A DNA stretch of 55,911 bases, taken from assembly GCA_964540025.1 (NCBI GenBank), contig CAZIKQ010000008.1:1-55911 (forward strand). Reading direction: 5' to 3'. A program made the position numbers and the translations under genes. Each line of letters begins with the position of its first letter. The first letter of the stretch is position 1. The DNA comes from RGIG250 sp964540025. Its GTDB lineage: Bacteria; Bacillota; Negativicutes; Selenomonadales; Selenomonadaceae. Under the pieces are notes generated by a model. That model was not told the origin of the DNA. It saw only the letters and a list, made by a program, of their open reading frames with translations, and made no database searches. Positions 48,034 to 55,911 of this stretch are shown piece by piece.

Positions 48034-49947
48034 ATGTCGCATATTTTGGAACGTATTAACAGTCCGGCTGACCTTACCCAGCTGACCATTGGGGAGATGG
48101 AACAGCTGGCGGTGGAGCTTCGCCGGCTGATTGTCGACACCGTGGCGGAGAACGGGGGACATCTCGCTTCAAGCCTTGGGGCAATTGAGTTGACCCTCGC
48201 CCTGTACAAGGTGTTTCGGCCTCCCCAGGATAAAGTGGTTTGGGATGTGGGCCATCAGGCATATGCCCACAAAATTCTCACGGGACGGCGGGACCGGTTC
48301 TCTACCCTCCGCCGAAAGGGTGGCATTACCGGTTTCCCCCGCCGGGCAGAGTCAATTTACGACATTTTCGGCGTGGGCCACGCGTCCACCTCCGTATCAG
48401 CGGCTCTGGGGCTGGCTGCCGCCCGGGATATCTCCGGCCGCGGCGAACACGTGATCGCGGTAATTGGCGATGGGGCCATGACTGGCGGCGAGGTTTTTGA
48501 AGCGCTGAACCACGCCGGCGATCTGAAGAAAAATCTGATCGTCATCCTGAATGACAACGGCCTTAGTATAGACGGTCACAGCGGGGCGCTGTCTGACTAT
48601 CTGTCCTGCCTTCGGATCACCCCTGAATATATTCGGGCAAAACACGAAATTGAAGGGCTGATAAAGCACATTCCCCATATCGGTGAGACCGTTTACAAAA
48701 CGGCTTCCCTCATCAAGGAAAGCGTAAAGTCAGCGATCGTTCCCGGCGGTCTTTTTGAGGAGCTGGGGTTCCGTTACGCAGGTCCGGTTGACGGTCATAA
48801 CCTGAAGCTCCTCACTGAGGTGTTTACCGAAGTGAGCCAGCTGGACGGGCCAATCCTGGTTCATGTCCGCACGAAAAAAGGCAAGGGCTATATGCCGGCG
48901 GAAATGGAGCCGGAAAAGTTTCATGGGGTCGGCCCTTTTGATGTAATCAGCGGACAGATAAAAAAGAAGGCGGCGCCCCCCAGCTATACCCAGGTGTTCA
49001 GCGATACCCTGCGGGAGCTGGCCAGGGAAAACCGGGATATTGTGGCGATTACGGCGGCCATGCCCAGCGGTACAGGGCTGAAAGCTTTTGCCGAGGAGTT
49101 CCCGGATCGTTTCTTTGATGTAGGAATAGCTGAGGAACACGCAGTGACTATGGCTGGCGGTATGGCTGCCGGCGGCGTCCGTCCGGTGGTGGCCATTTAT
49201 TCTACCTTCATGCAGCGGTCCTACGATCAGATTTTCCATGATATATGTTTGCAGAATGTACCGGTGCTTCTGTGCCTTGACCGGGCCGGTCTGGTGGGAG
49301 AGGATGGGGCGACCCATCACGGAGTGTTTGACTTGTCATATCTTCGCAGCCTGCCCAATATGACGATCATGGCCCCAAAGGACGAGAATGAGCTGCGCCA
49401 GATGCTGGCGGCAGCCTTCACCTACAACCGGCCCGTAGCGATTCGCTATCCCCGGGGGGCAGGGCTTGGGGTAGAAATCAGGAAAGAGCTGCGGCCGGTG
49501 GAGTATGGCCGCAGTGAACGGATCGAAATTCCAGAAGTCAACGCGGCTGCGGCTCCGATAACGATTTTGGCCGTAGGAAGTCAGGTTGACAACGCCCGGC
49601 ATGCGGCGATACAGCTGAAGGATATGGGGATCGACGCCGCTGTGGTGAATGCGCGGTTTATTAAACCTATTGATTTGGATTTGATTACCGGGGTTATAAA
49701 CAATCCGGCGACGAAGCTCATCGTCACCTCGGAAGAGAATGTACTGGCCGGTGGCTTTGGCTCCGGAGTGCTTGAGGCGATAGCCGACCTGGGAGCAGCC
49801 GTGCCGGTGCTTCGGTTTGGCATTGGAGATGAGTTCGTCCCCAACGGTACCCAGCGGGAAGAAAGGGAATACTGCGGGCTTTTGCCGGAGCAGATGGCGA
49901 AAAAAATTTCCGATCGGTACAAAAAAGCGGTGGGGAAACAGCTGTGA
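48034..49947 (+). CDS. dxs: 1-Deoxy-D-xylulose-5-phosphate synthase
   Basis: 637 residues. DXS joins pyruvate and glyceraldehyde 3-phosphate using thiamine diphosphate, the entry to the MEP isoprenoid pathway. Thiamine site GDGAMTGGEVFEALN...NDNGLSI; also VWDVGHQAYAHKILTGRRD and the transketolase-like FFDVGIAEEHAVTMAGGMA. Full length for the family. The stop overlaps the tlyA GTG (GTGA). Confidence 0.97.
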   Translation: MSHILERINSPADLTQLTIGEMEQLAVELRRLIVDTVAENGGHLASSLGAIELTLALYKVFRPPQDKVVWDVGHQAYAHKILTGRRDRFSTLRRKGGITGFPRRAESIYDIFGVGHASTSVSAALGLAAARDISGRGEHVIAVIGDGAMTGGEVFEALNHAGDLKKNLIVILNDNGLSIDGHSGALSDYLSCLRITPEYIRAKHEIEGLIKHIPHIGETVYKTASLIKESVKSAIVPGGLFEELGFRYAGPVDGHNLKLLTEVFTEVSQLDGPILVHVRTKKGKGYMPAEMEPEKFHGVGPFDVISGQIKKKAAPPSYTQVFSDTLRELARENRDIVAITAAMPSGTGLKAFAEEFPDRFFDVGIAEEHAVTMAGGMAAGGVRPVVAIYSTFMQRSYDQIFHDICLQNVPVLLCLDRAGLVGEDGATHHGVFDLSYLRSLPNMTIMAPKDENELRQMLAAAFTYNRPVAIRYPRGAGLGVEIRKELRPVEYGRSERIEIPEVNAAAAPITILAVGSQVDNARHAAIQLKDMGIDAAVVNARFIKPIDLDLITGVINNPATKLIVTSEENVLAGGFGSGVLEAIADLGAAVPVLRFGIGDEFVPNGTQREEREYCGLLPEQMAKKISDRYKKAVGKQL

Positions 49948-50885
49948 CGCAGGAGATGGAATCAAAGGGAGAATATAAGCCGGTTATTGGCGAGCCGGTA
50001 AAAAAGGAAAAAAATAAAAAAGCCGGTAAAGTCCGACTAGATCAGCGGCTGGTGGAGCTTGGCCTCGCCCAGAGCCGCGGGCGGGCAAAGACTACTATCA
50101 TGGCCGGGCTCGTGCTGGTTGACGGGCAGAAGACCGACAAGGCAGGAACTCTGGTCAGGGAGGATGCAGATATCCGCATCCTTGGCGGAGAGCTTCCCTA
50201 TGTGAGCCGGGGCGGGCTAAAGCTCCGCCGGGCTATCGACTGCTTTGGTCTTGACCTGTCGGGGACGATAATGGCTGATATTGGGGCTTCTACCGGCGGC
50301 TTTACTGACTGCGCCCTCCGGCATGGAGCAGAGAAGGTCTACGCTATTGATGTGGGCTATGGGCAGCTGGCCTGGAAGCTCAGGACTGATGAACGGGTCG
50401 TCAATATGGAGCGCACTAACATCAGAAATGTGACGCCTGCTGATATCGGTGAACTGCTGACCTTTGCTTCAATTGACGTGGCCTTTATATCGCTGGATAA
50501 AGTCCTGCCGGCAGTCTGGGAGCTTCTGCTTCCCGGCGGCATGGCGGCGGCCCTGATAAAGCCGCAGTTTGAAGCAGGCCGGGGCAAGGTTGGCAAACAC
50601 GGGGTTGTCAGGGAGCCGGAGACCCATCAGGCGGTAATTGAAAAGGTTATCTCGGTGGCTGAGGAGCTGGGCTTTTTTGTGTCAGGGCTTGATTATTCGC
50701 CGATAAAGGGCCCGGAGGGTAATATCGAGTACCTTGTTTGTCTGAAGAAGCCGGAAAATGAATCTGATGGCGACTCGATTGATTTTGATGTGGCGCAGGT
50801 GGTGTCATCTGCCCACGAGGCTCTGGGCGGCTTTACTCCGGCAGAGACCGAGAGAAATTTCCTCAATTCCATAAGGGAGGCGTGA
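49944..50885 (+). CDS. tlyA: TlyA family rRNA (cytidine-2'-O)-methyltransferase
   Basis: 313 residues from GTG 49944; ATG 49956 is possible. A lysine-rich N-terminal extension (about 1-30) is longer than usual. The S4 RNA-binding domain follows (VRLDQRLVELGLAQSRGRAK, then LVLVDGQKTDKAGTLV), then an FtsJ-like methyltransferase: ADIGASTGGFTDCALRHGA for S-adenosylmethionine, IDVAFISLDKVLP, and the catalytic lysine in ALIKPQFEAGRGKVG. In known cases it modifies 16S and 23S rRNA. Older annotations call it hemolysin A. Position between dxs and nadK is typical. Confidence 0.93.
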   Translation: MTQEMESKGEYKPVIGEPVKKEKNKKAGKVRLDQRLVELGLAQSRGRAKTTIMAGLVLVDGQKTDKAGTLVREDADIRILGGELPYVSRGGLKLRRAIDCFGLDLSGTIMADIGASTGGFTDCALRHGAEKVYAIDVGYGQLAWKLRTDERVVNMERTNIRNVTPADIGELLTFASIDVAFISLDKVLPAVWELLLPGGMAAALIKPQFEAGRGKVGKHGVVREPETHQAVIEKVISVAEELGFFVSGLDYSPIKGPEGNIEYLVCLKKPENESDGDSIDFDVAQVVSSAHEALGGFTPAETERNFLNSIREA

Positions 50886-50888
50886 AGG

Positions 50889-51743
50889 ATGCTGACTATC
50901 GCTGTTTTCCCCAACATGGGTAAAGAAAACGCCAACATGGTTCTTAACCGTATTTTTAACTTCTTCCGAGACAAGGAAGTCAAGGTGGTTATGCCTCTGA
51001 ATGAGGCGAAGCACTTTGGCTATGAGAACGATGGAGTGGAAAACATTGAGGAGCTGCCGATAGATATGGCCCTCTCCATCGGCGGCGATGGTACCCTGCT
51101 TGGCATTGTTCGCAGATTGTATGAACGGGATATTCCGGTATGCGGCATCAATATAGGCACCCTTGGCTTTTTGGCGGATATCGAGCTTCAGGAAATCGAG
51201 TCGAAGCTGGAGAAAATACTGGAAGGGCAGTACTACCTTGAAGAACGGATGATGATCGCCGGCTTTGTGAAGGCCCCGGGACAGGCGGAGCGGTTCCTGG
51301 GCCATGCCATCAACGATGTGGTGGTCAACAAGGGCGGCGGAGCCCGAATGCTTCATTTGGGGCTGTCCGTTGACCACTGCGGCGTAATGGATTACAAGGC
51401 GGATGGGATCATCGTATCCACGGCCACCGGTTCCACTGCCTACTCCCTGTCAGCCGGCGGTCCGATTATCAATCCGAAAATCAAGGTGCTGGTTTTGACT
51501 CCTATCTGTCCCCATACCTTTAATGCCCGTCCAATGGTTATAGATGAAAACGATGAAGTGTGCATTGAGATGAGGACGCCTCATACCGACACGGTAGCGA
51601 CTTTTGATGGTCAGGAAAATTTCCGAATACCCTCCCGGGCGGCAGTGATCGTCCGCAAAGCGCTTTTGCCGGCAAAGATCGTGAAATTTGACGACAAGAA
51701 TTACTACCAGACAATAAGGACAAAGCTTCTGTACAATTCTTAA
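50889..51743 (+). CDS. nadK: NAD kinase
   Basis: 284 residues, AGGGAGG ahead of ATG 50889. It phosphorylates NAD to NADP. Motifs: LSIGGDGTLLGIVRRL (GGDG loop), CGINIGTLGFLADIE, AINDVVVNKGGGARML and STATGSTAYSLSAGGPI. It begins three bases after tlyA. Confidence 0.96.
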   Translation: MLTIAVFPNMGKENANMVLNRIFNFFRDKEVKVVMPLNEAKHFGYENDGVENIEELPIDMALSIGGDGTLLGIVRRLYERDIPVCGINIGTLGFLADIELQEIESKLEKILEGQYYLEERMMIAGFVKAPGQAERFLGHAINDVVVNKGGGARMLHLGLSVDHCGVMDYKADGIIVSTATGSTAYSLSAGGPIINPKIKVLVLTPICPHTFNARPMVIDENDEVCIEMRTPHTDTVATFDGQENFRIPSRAAVIVRKALLPAKIVKFDDKNYYQTIRTKLLYNS

Positions 51744-51819
51744 CCGGGCAACGAATGGTATCGCAAACTGATGTGGGTAATTTCTTCCGTATTGCATGAA
51801 TGGTAAAAGGGATAACATC

Positions 51820-52293
51820 ATGAAAAGACGCGTTGATAAAAAAATCCGTCAGGACAAAATCAGGGAAATAATCGCCGCAAGACCCATTGAGACGCAGCAG
51901 CTTCTGACCGAGGCTCTTTTAGAGATGGACATTGAAGTTACCCAGGCGACCGTGTCCCGTGATATAAAGGAGATGCGGCTCGTCAAGGTGTCAGCTGATG
52001 GAGTCCGCTCCCGTTATGCCTGCCCCAATGAAGAAAACAGCCTTTCGGTGAAGAACCGGCTGGAGCAGCTGTTGGCGGAAGCAATAATCAGCATTGACAG
52101 CAGCGAAAATATTATTGTCATGAAAACCCTGCCGGGTACGGCCAATGCTATCTGTGCGGCTCTGGATAATGCGGCCTGGCCGGAGATCATCGGCACATTG
52201 GCCGGTGACGATACCATAATGGCCGTCGTAAAACCAAAGGAAGCCGTTGTATCATGCCGCCAGAAAATTGCCGCCATGTGGGGAGGTAATTAA
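51820..52293 (+). CDS. argR: Arginine repressor ArgR
   Basis: 157 residues from ATG 51820 (AAAAGGGAT ahead); the ATG at 51796 has no ribosome site. N-terminal winged helix: RQDKIREIIAARPIETQQLL, then DIEVTQATVSRDIKEMRLVK. The C-terminal hexamer and arginine-binding domain has GTANAICAALDNAAWPEIIG, TLAGDDTIMAVVK. It represses arginine synthesis and, in Firmicutes, conserves this place before recN. The stop TAA touches the recN ATG. Confidence 0.95.
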   Translation: MKRRVDKKIRQDKIREIIAARPIETQQLLTEALLEMDIEVTQATVSRDIKEMRLVKVSADGVRSRYACPNEENSLSVKNRLEQLLAEAIISIDSSENIIVMKTLPGTANAICAALDNAAWPEIIGTLAGDDTIMAVVKPKEAVVSCRQKIAAMWGGN

Positions 52294-53988
52294 ATGTTAT
52301 CTACTCTTACAGTCTGGAATTTTGCCTTGCTGGCCCGCACGGAAATAAGCTTTGGCGCCGGTCTGAACATCCTTACAGGGGAGACAGGCGCCGGGAAATC
52401 TATACTTGTTGATGCCCTCGGGGCTGTTTTGGGTCACCGTCTCTCCGTCGACATGATTCGCACCGGCTGCGAATGGTTGCGGGTAGAGGCGGTTTTCGAC
52501 ATTGAGGGGGAAACGGCTTTGGCGGATTTCCTGAAGGAAGAAATGATCGACCTGGACGGTACGGAGCTGATCATTACAAGACAGCTTACGGATAAGGGCA
52601 AAAGCTCTGTTTTGGTAAATGGCTGCCGGACCACGCTTACAGTCCTGAAAAATATCGGCGAGTTCCTGTTTGATATTCACGGACAGCATGAAAATCTTGC
52701 GCTACTCAAACAGGAAAATAAGTTCCGGCTGGTGGATGGGACTCTGCCGAAAATAAAAGAAGCGCTGGATAAATACCGTGGTTTTTATCGAGAGTGGCAG
52801 GGGGCCAGAGGAAAGCTGCAAGAGCTGGAAAAAAGCCTGGCGGAAACTGCGGAGAGGAAGGACCTCCTGACCTGGCAGGCAGAGGAAATCGAAAAGGTAA
52901 AGCCGGAGGCGGGAGAATATGAGAAGCTGGAAGCCCAGGTAAAAAAACTGTCCAACGGGGAGAAAATTGCCGAGGACATAAGGGAGATATCGGGACTGCT
53001 GGGAGGAACAGGCGAAGCCCCCGGCGTGGCAGAAGCCATCGGAGGAGTTATCAGACGATTGGAGCACCTGAGCCGGTACGATGACAGTCTCGCTGACCTG
53101 ATTGGCCGCCTGGAGAATGACCGGGTCGATATCGTCGATGTTTTTGCCCGGATAGATGATTACCATGACTCCCTTGATTTTGACCCGAACTATCTCGACC
53201 GGCTGCAGGGGCGTCTCGACAAACTGGATCGCCTGCTGAAGAAATTTGGGCCCACCATTGAGGCGGTGCTGGAGCGGTATCAAGAGATAAAGAATGACCT
53301 GGCTCTGATTGAAAACGGTGACGGCGACCTGGAGGAGCTTCGCCGCAGCGCGGCCACTGCAGAGAAACAGGTTCACGCCGCGGCGGGGCGGCTGACCGCC
53401 CTCAGGAAACAGGCGGCGGAGAAAATTTCCCATGACGTGACGGATGAGCTGAAGGAATTGGGCATGGATAAAGCCTGCTTCCGGGTGGAGATTGCCCCGG
53501 CGGATGGCTGGGGAGAACTGGGAGCGGATGAGGCAGAGCTCCTCTTTTCCGGAAATGACGGAGAGCCGGTAAAGCCCCTGGCAAAGGTGGCTTCCGGTGG
53601 TGAGCTCAGCCGTATTTCACTGGCGATAAAGAGCGCTGCCGCAGAAGGGGACAGCCTGGCTCCCAGTATGGTATTTGATGAGATCGATACCGGCATCGGC
53701 GGCCGGACTGCTCAAAGGGTGGCCGTGCGGATCGCCCGGGTGGCAAAGTCCCGGCAGGTGCTGTGTATAACCCATCTGGCGGCGATCGCTTCCATGGCTG
53801 ACCGTCATCTCTACCTTGCCAAGGAAAGTGAAAAGGGGCAGACGACAACCTCTGTCAGAATAATTGACGGCCAGGAAAAAGTCGAAGAAATTGCCCGTAT
53901 GGCCAGCGGACTTGATATGTCAGAAGCGGCGCTCGCCAACGCGAGGGCAATGCTTGACCATGCGGCGGTGGAAAAAAGCAAGCTGTGA
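52294..53988 (+). CDS. recN: DNA repair protein RecN
   Basis: 564 residues, beginning directly after argR with GGGGAGG in its end. RecN is an SMC-like ATPase acting at DNA double-strand breaks. Walker A GETGAGKSILVDALG, signature VASGGELSRISLAIKSA, Walker B SMVFDEIDTGIGGRTAQRV, with a central coiled coil (about 155-365). Spore-forming relatives usually have spoIVB and spo0A next; here a PIN-domain gene follows instead. Confidence 0.96.
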   Translation: MLSTLTVWNFALLARTEISFGAGLNILTGETGAGKSILVDALGAVLGHRLSVDMIRTGCEWLRVEAVFDIEGETALADFLKEEMIDLDGTELIITRQLTDKGKSSVLVNGCRTTLTVLKNIGEFLFDIHGQHENLALLKQENKFRLVDGTLPKIKEALDKYRGFYREWQGARGKLQELEKSLAETAERKDLLTWQAEEIEKVKPEAGEYEKLEAQVKKLSNGEKIAEDIREISGLLGGTGEAPGVAEAIGGVIRRLEHLSRYDDSLADLIGRLENDRVDIVDVFARIDDYHDSLDFDPNYLDRLQGRLDKLDRLLKKFGPTIEAVLERYQEIKNDLALIENGDGDLEELRRSAATAEKQVHAAAGRLTALRKQAAEKISHDVTDELKELGMDKACFRVEIAPADGWGELGADEAELLFSGNDGEPVKPLAKVASGGELSRISLAIKSAAAEGDSLAPSMVFDEIDTGIGGRTAQRVAVRIARVAKSRQVLCITHLAAIASMADRHLYLAKESEKGQTTTSVRIIDGQEKVEEIARMASGLDMSEAALANARAMLDHAAVEKSKL

Positions 53989-53994
53989 AAGAGC

Positions 53995-54029
53995 CTTTGA
54001 GTTCCTGCCGGAAACGGCAGGAAGCAAAG
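53995..54029 (+). other. Strong hairpin with GAAA tetraloop after recN
   Basis: CTTTG (53995-53999) and CAAAG (54025-54029) flank TTCCTGCCG, loop GAAA, CGGCAGGAA. No T-run follows, so it is more likely an RNA-stability or processing element than a terminator. Confidence 0.6.
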
Positions 54030-54071
54030 CCTTATGAACAACAATATTACCTGCGAAAGGAGGTGAAATAA

Positions 54072-55265
54072 ATGATACTCGATACGATTTTACGATTTTT
54101 CATCATTCTTCTGTTCTCGGTGGCCGGGGCGGCAGCAATGCGTCTGGCCAGTCCTGTCCTGACTCAGTTTGTGACTACGGAGCTGATGAAAACCGATTTG
54201 GGATTTTTCCGTCTCACCATTTCCAGCTTTATATGTATTATATCCGGACTTGTTCTCGGCGGCATGGTTGGCCACCTGCTTGCCCCTTTATTTATCCGCC
54301 AGCTCAAAAGCTTCTCAGCCTGGGCAGAGGCTCAAATCAACAAGATGCCTGCCCACGATGCGATTGCAGGCGTTTGCGGCCTGGCTTTAGGACTTATTAT
54401 GGCCAATCTTCTGGGAGCGGCTTTTTCCCGAATCCCCATAATCGGAGACTACGCGCCGGTTGTGTTCAGCCTGGTCTTCGGTTATATGGGAATCAGTATC
54501 CTGATTCGCAAACGGGAGGATTTGGAGACCGTATTTGATGCCGTGCCAAAGCTCCTGCGGGAACTGGTGCGGGCAAAAGGCGAGCAGAACGACACCCCGC
54601 CGCCGGTAGCGGTAGTCAGCGTGGTGGAAAAGCCCAGTATGCCCGCTTCCGAGTCTGAGCCGGTCAAGGAGCCTCAGTACAAACTGCTGGATACAAATGT
54701 CATCATCGACGGGCGGATTGCCGATATAATCGACAGCGGATTTCTGGAAGGAACCCTGTTGGTGCCGGTATTTGTGCTGGAGGAGCTTCAGCATATCGCT
54801 GATTCTTCCGATATGCTGAAGCGCAGGAGAGGCCGCCATGGTCTTGATGTTCTCCAGCGGATCCGTTCCTTTGGGAAGATGAAGGTGGAGGTTACCGGCG
54901 AGGATTTTTACGATGTCAACGAGGTTGATTCCAAGTTGGTCTGTCTGGCCCAAAAGGTCAATGGCAAAATAATTACCAACGATTACAACCTTAATAAAGT
55001 GGCGGAACTTCAAGGGGTAACCGTTCTGAATATAAACGAGCTGACCAATGCCGTTAAACCCGTCGTTATTCCGGGGGAGACCATGACCGTAAATGTGGTA
55101 AAAGAGGGAAAAGCTCAGGGACAGGGACTGGCATACCTTCCCGATGGAACCATGATCGTCGTAGAGAATGGTCAGCGATTCCTTGACGAGACCATTACGG
55201 TAGAAGTTACCTCTGCCCTTCAGACGGCGGCAGGAAGAATGATCTTTGCCAGGCCGGTCAGATAA
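54072..55265 (+). CDS. PIN-TRAM domain membrane protein (YacL-like)
   Basis: 397 residues, AGGAGGTGA ahead of ATG 54072. Four membrane helices lie in about residues 5-150. A proline-rich hinge (about 178-203) leads to a PIN nuclease-like domain: LLDTNVIIDGRI, VFVLEELQHIAD, EVDSKLVCLAQK and ITNDYNLNKVAEL, with the acidic residues intact. A TRAM RNA-binding domain ends the protein (PGETMTVNVVKEGKAQGQGL, then DETITVEVTSALQT). YacL of Bacillus has this plan; its substrate is unknown. It may act on RNA at the membrane. Confidence 0.9.
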   Translation: MILDTILRFFIILLFSVAGAAAMRLASPVLTQFVTTELMKTDLGFFRLTISSFICIISGLVLGGMVGHLLAPLFIRQLKSFSAWAEAQINKMPAHDAIAGVCGLALGLIMANLLGAAFSRIPIIGDYAPVVFSLVFGYMGISILIRKREDLETVFDAVPKLLRELVRAKGEQNDTPPPVAVVSVVEKPSMPASESEPVKEPQYKLLDTNVIIDGRIADIIDSGFLEGTLLVPVFVLEELQHIADSSDMLKRRRGRHGLDVLQRIRSFGKMKVEVTGEDFYDVNEVDSKLVCLAQKVNGKIITNDYNLNKVAELQGVTVLNINELTNAVKPVVIPGETMTVNVVKEGKAQGQGLAYLPDGTMIVVENGQRFLDETITVEVTSALQTAAGRMIFARPVR

Positions 55266-55340
55266 GCTGGGAACTGTTGGCTGTCTGTCCTTTGTTTGCG
55301 GATTGTTTGTGGCTTTTTGTCGCGTTTGGGATAAAAGCAG

Positions 55341-55370
55341 GAAAACAACATAAAACAACAGAAAACAATG
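55341..55370 (+). repeat. Three 10-bp A-tract repeats upstream of the cold-shock promoter
   Basis: GAAAACAACA, TAAAACAACA, GAAAACAATG in tandem. A-tracts phased by one helical turn bend DNA; they lie about 50-80 bases before the -35 box. The rest of the 55266-55421 gap shows nothing else. Confidence 0.7.
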
Positions 55371-55421
55371 TTGGTTGCCCCCCCAACTGTGGAAAAAGCT
55401 GCCCGTTTTTGTTGATTTCTC

Positions 55422-55454
55422 TTGACACACGTCTTTATTATGATATAATAAAGA
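55422..55454 (+). promoter_or_regulatory. Consensus promoter of the cold-shock gene with an overlapping palindrome
   Basis: TTGACA (55422-55427), 16-base spacer, TATAAT (55444-55449), both perfect. A 10-base inverted repeat TCTTTATTAT / ATAATAAAGA (55432-55441 and 55445-55454, three-base centre) covers the -10 box and would lie upstream of the start site, so it is a candidate operator. Confidence 0.88.
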
Positions 55455-55458
55455 CTGT

Positions 55459-55478
55459 GCGGTGTGAAAGGGCACCGC
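55459..55478 (+). other. Hairpin in the cold-shock mRNA leader
   Basis: GCGGTG (55459-55464) pairs with CACCGC (55473-55478) at the very 5' end of the predicted mRNA. Cold-shock leaders often fold and change with temperature; here the leader is only about 50 bases. Confidence 0.5.
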
Positions 55479-55506
55479 CTTTAATAATTTTAGGAGGGTC
55501 TTCAAG

Positions 55507-55710
55507 ATGACAGGAAAAGTAAAATGGTTCAGTGCCGAAAAAGGCTATGGCTTCATTGAGCAGGAATCTGGTGGCGATGTATTCGTTCACTTCTCCGCTA
55601 TACAGGGCGACGGCTTCAAGACTCTAAACGAGGGCGAGGCTGTTGAGTTTGAGATCGTTGAGGGCGCTCGCGGTCCTCAGGCTGCCAATGTAGTAAAAAA
55701 GTCTGCCTGA
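55507..55710 (+). CDS. Cold-shock domain protein (CspA family)
   Basis: 67 residues, AGGAGGGTC ahead of ATG 55507. RNA-binding motifs RNP1 KGYGFIE and RNP2 VFVHFSAI are intact, and the chain starts TGKVKWFSAEKGYGF. CspA-type proteins melt mRNA structure and bind single-stranded nucleic acid. It has its own strong promoter and terminator, so it is a single-gene unit. Confidence 0.96.
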   Translation: MTGKVKWFSAEKGYGFIEQESGGDVFVHFSAIQGDGFKTLNEGEAVEFEIVEGARGPQAANVVKKSA

Positions 55711-55816
55711 TTTGACTATAACGGCGAAAGGATATCCTCTGCTTCCATGTGGTAAGTGACTGGTGATATAGCAGCTAACACGATGAAGATGATATCTCTA
55801 TTATCGTTGAGCGCGA

Positions 55817-55855
55817 AAATAAATACCCCCCGGCTATGCCGGGGGGTATTTATTT
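55817..55855 (+). terminator. Intrinsic terminator after the cold-shock gene
   Basis: A perfect 18-base inverted repeat: AAATAAATACCCCCCGGC (55817-55834), loop TAT, GCCGGGGGGTATTTATTT (55838-55855). A/T flanks make it usable in both directions. Confidence 0.92.
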
Positions 55856-55911
55856 GATTTATAGACTTTAGTCTGCTGCGGCAACTGGAGTTTTCGCAAC
55901 GCGAAAAACGG
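55856..55911. other. Window end: two small dyads, no gene
   Basis: AGACT...AGTCT (55863-55874) and TTTTCGC...GCGAAAA (55891-55907). The second could be part of a terminator for a gene beyond the edge. Nothing else is visible. Confidence 0.35.

Noticed and set aside
1..55911. tRNA, rRNA, IS elements, phage genes
   Set aside because: No cloverleaf, rRNA signature, transposase or integrase motif was seen on either strand by eye; a tool-based scan could still reveal a small RNA.

Overview
ORGANISM. The window looks like a chromosomal segment of a diderm Firmicute, most likely class Negativicutes (Selenomonas/Veillonella/Acidaminococcus relatives). Evidence: a Firmicutes-type block asp23-amaP-DUF2273-nusB-xseA-xseB-ispA-dxs-tlyA-nadK-argR-recN, Gram-positive-style AGGAGG ribosome sites, intrinsic terminators with strong T-runs, a DcuC C4-dicarboxylate carrier, and many secreted CsgG/LPP20-type proteins that make most sense with an outer membrane. 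The assignment is inference from gene content. No rRNA, tRNA, IS element or CRISPR array was seen. LAYOUT. (1) 1-10.9 kb, plus strand: an array of exported proteins. Three or four are CsgG-like, one of them carrying a 22-unit 21-bp minisatellite. Two are dockerin-bearing cell-wall hydrolase-like proteins (Ricin-B + 2 dockerins + SH3 + M23; SH3 + dockerin + Ig-like + cysteine peptidase). There is also an LPP20-like protein and three secreted proteins I do not recognise. (2) 11-19.9 kb: nitrogen assimilation. A three-gene glutamate synthase (class II amidotransferase; ferredoxin-FMN synthase; GXGXG-GltD-ferredoxin fusion), an ammonium channel fused to a PII domain behind a terminator-type leader, and purF. 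(3) 20-24.8 kb: a LysM membrane protein, a structured leader resembling a divergent cobalamin riboswitch in front of a dcuC-like gene, an M20 peptidase and an M29 aminopeptidase. (4) 24.9-37.5 kb: the most interesting region. A phosphopantetheinyl transferase faces a five-gene minus-strand operon: RsbW-like kinase, membrane PP2C (SpoIIE/RsbU-type) phosphatase, dimodular C-A-T-C-A-T-R nonribosomal peptide synthetase, MATE exporter fused to an RsbW-like ATPase domain, and a STAS antagonist. A near-consensus promoter opens it and a bidirectional terminator with a stem of about 26 bp closes it. (5) 37.8-43.2 kb: a DUF6033-like protein, azlCD, a 63-residue membrane protein, a ComEC-like metallo-beta-lactamase lipoprotein with a DUF3006 partner, a cell-wall amidase and a GerMN lipoprotein. 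(6) 43.4-55.9 kb: housekeeping block from asp23 to recN, then a PIN/TRAM membrane protein and a cold-shock gene. HOW THEY WORK TOGETHER. In region 4 the transferase would load the carrier domains, the synthetase would release a reduced dipeptide (probably an aldehyde), and the MATE protein would export it. A complete partner-switching set (kinase, phosphatase, STAS protein) is co-transcribed, with a second kinase-like domain built into the exporter and no sigma factor in the window. I infer that the switch may control synthesis or export directly. In region 2, ammonium uptake and its PII sensor sit beside ammonia/glutamine-consuming enzymes.
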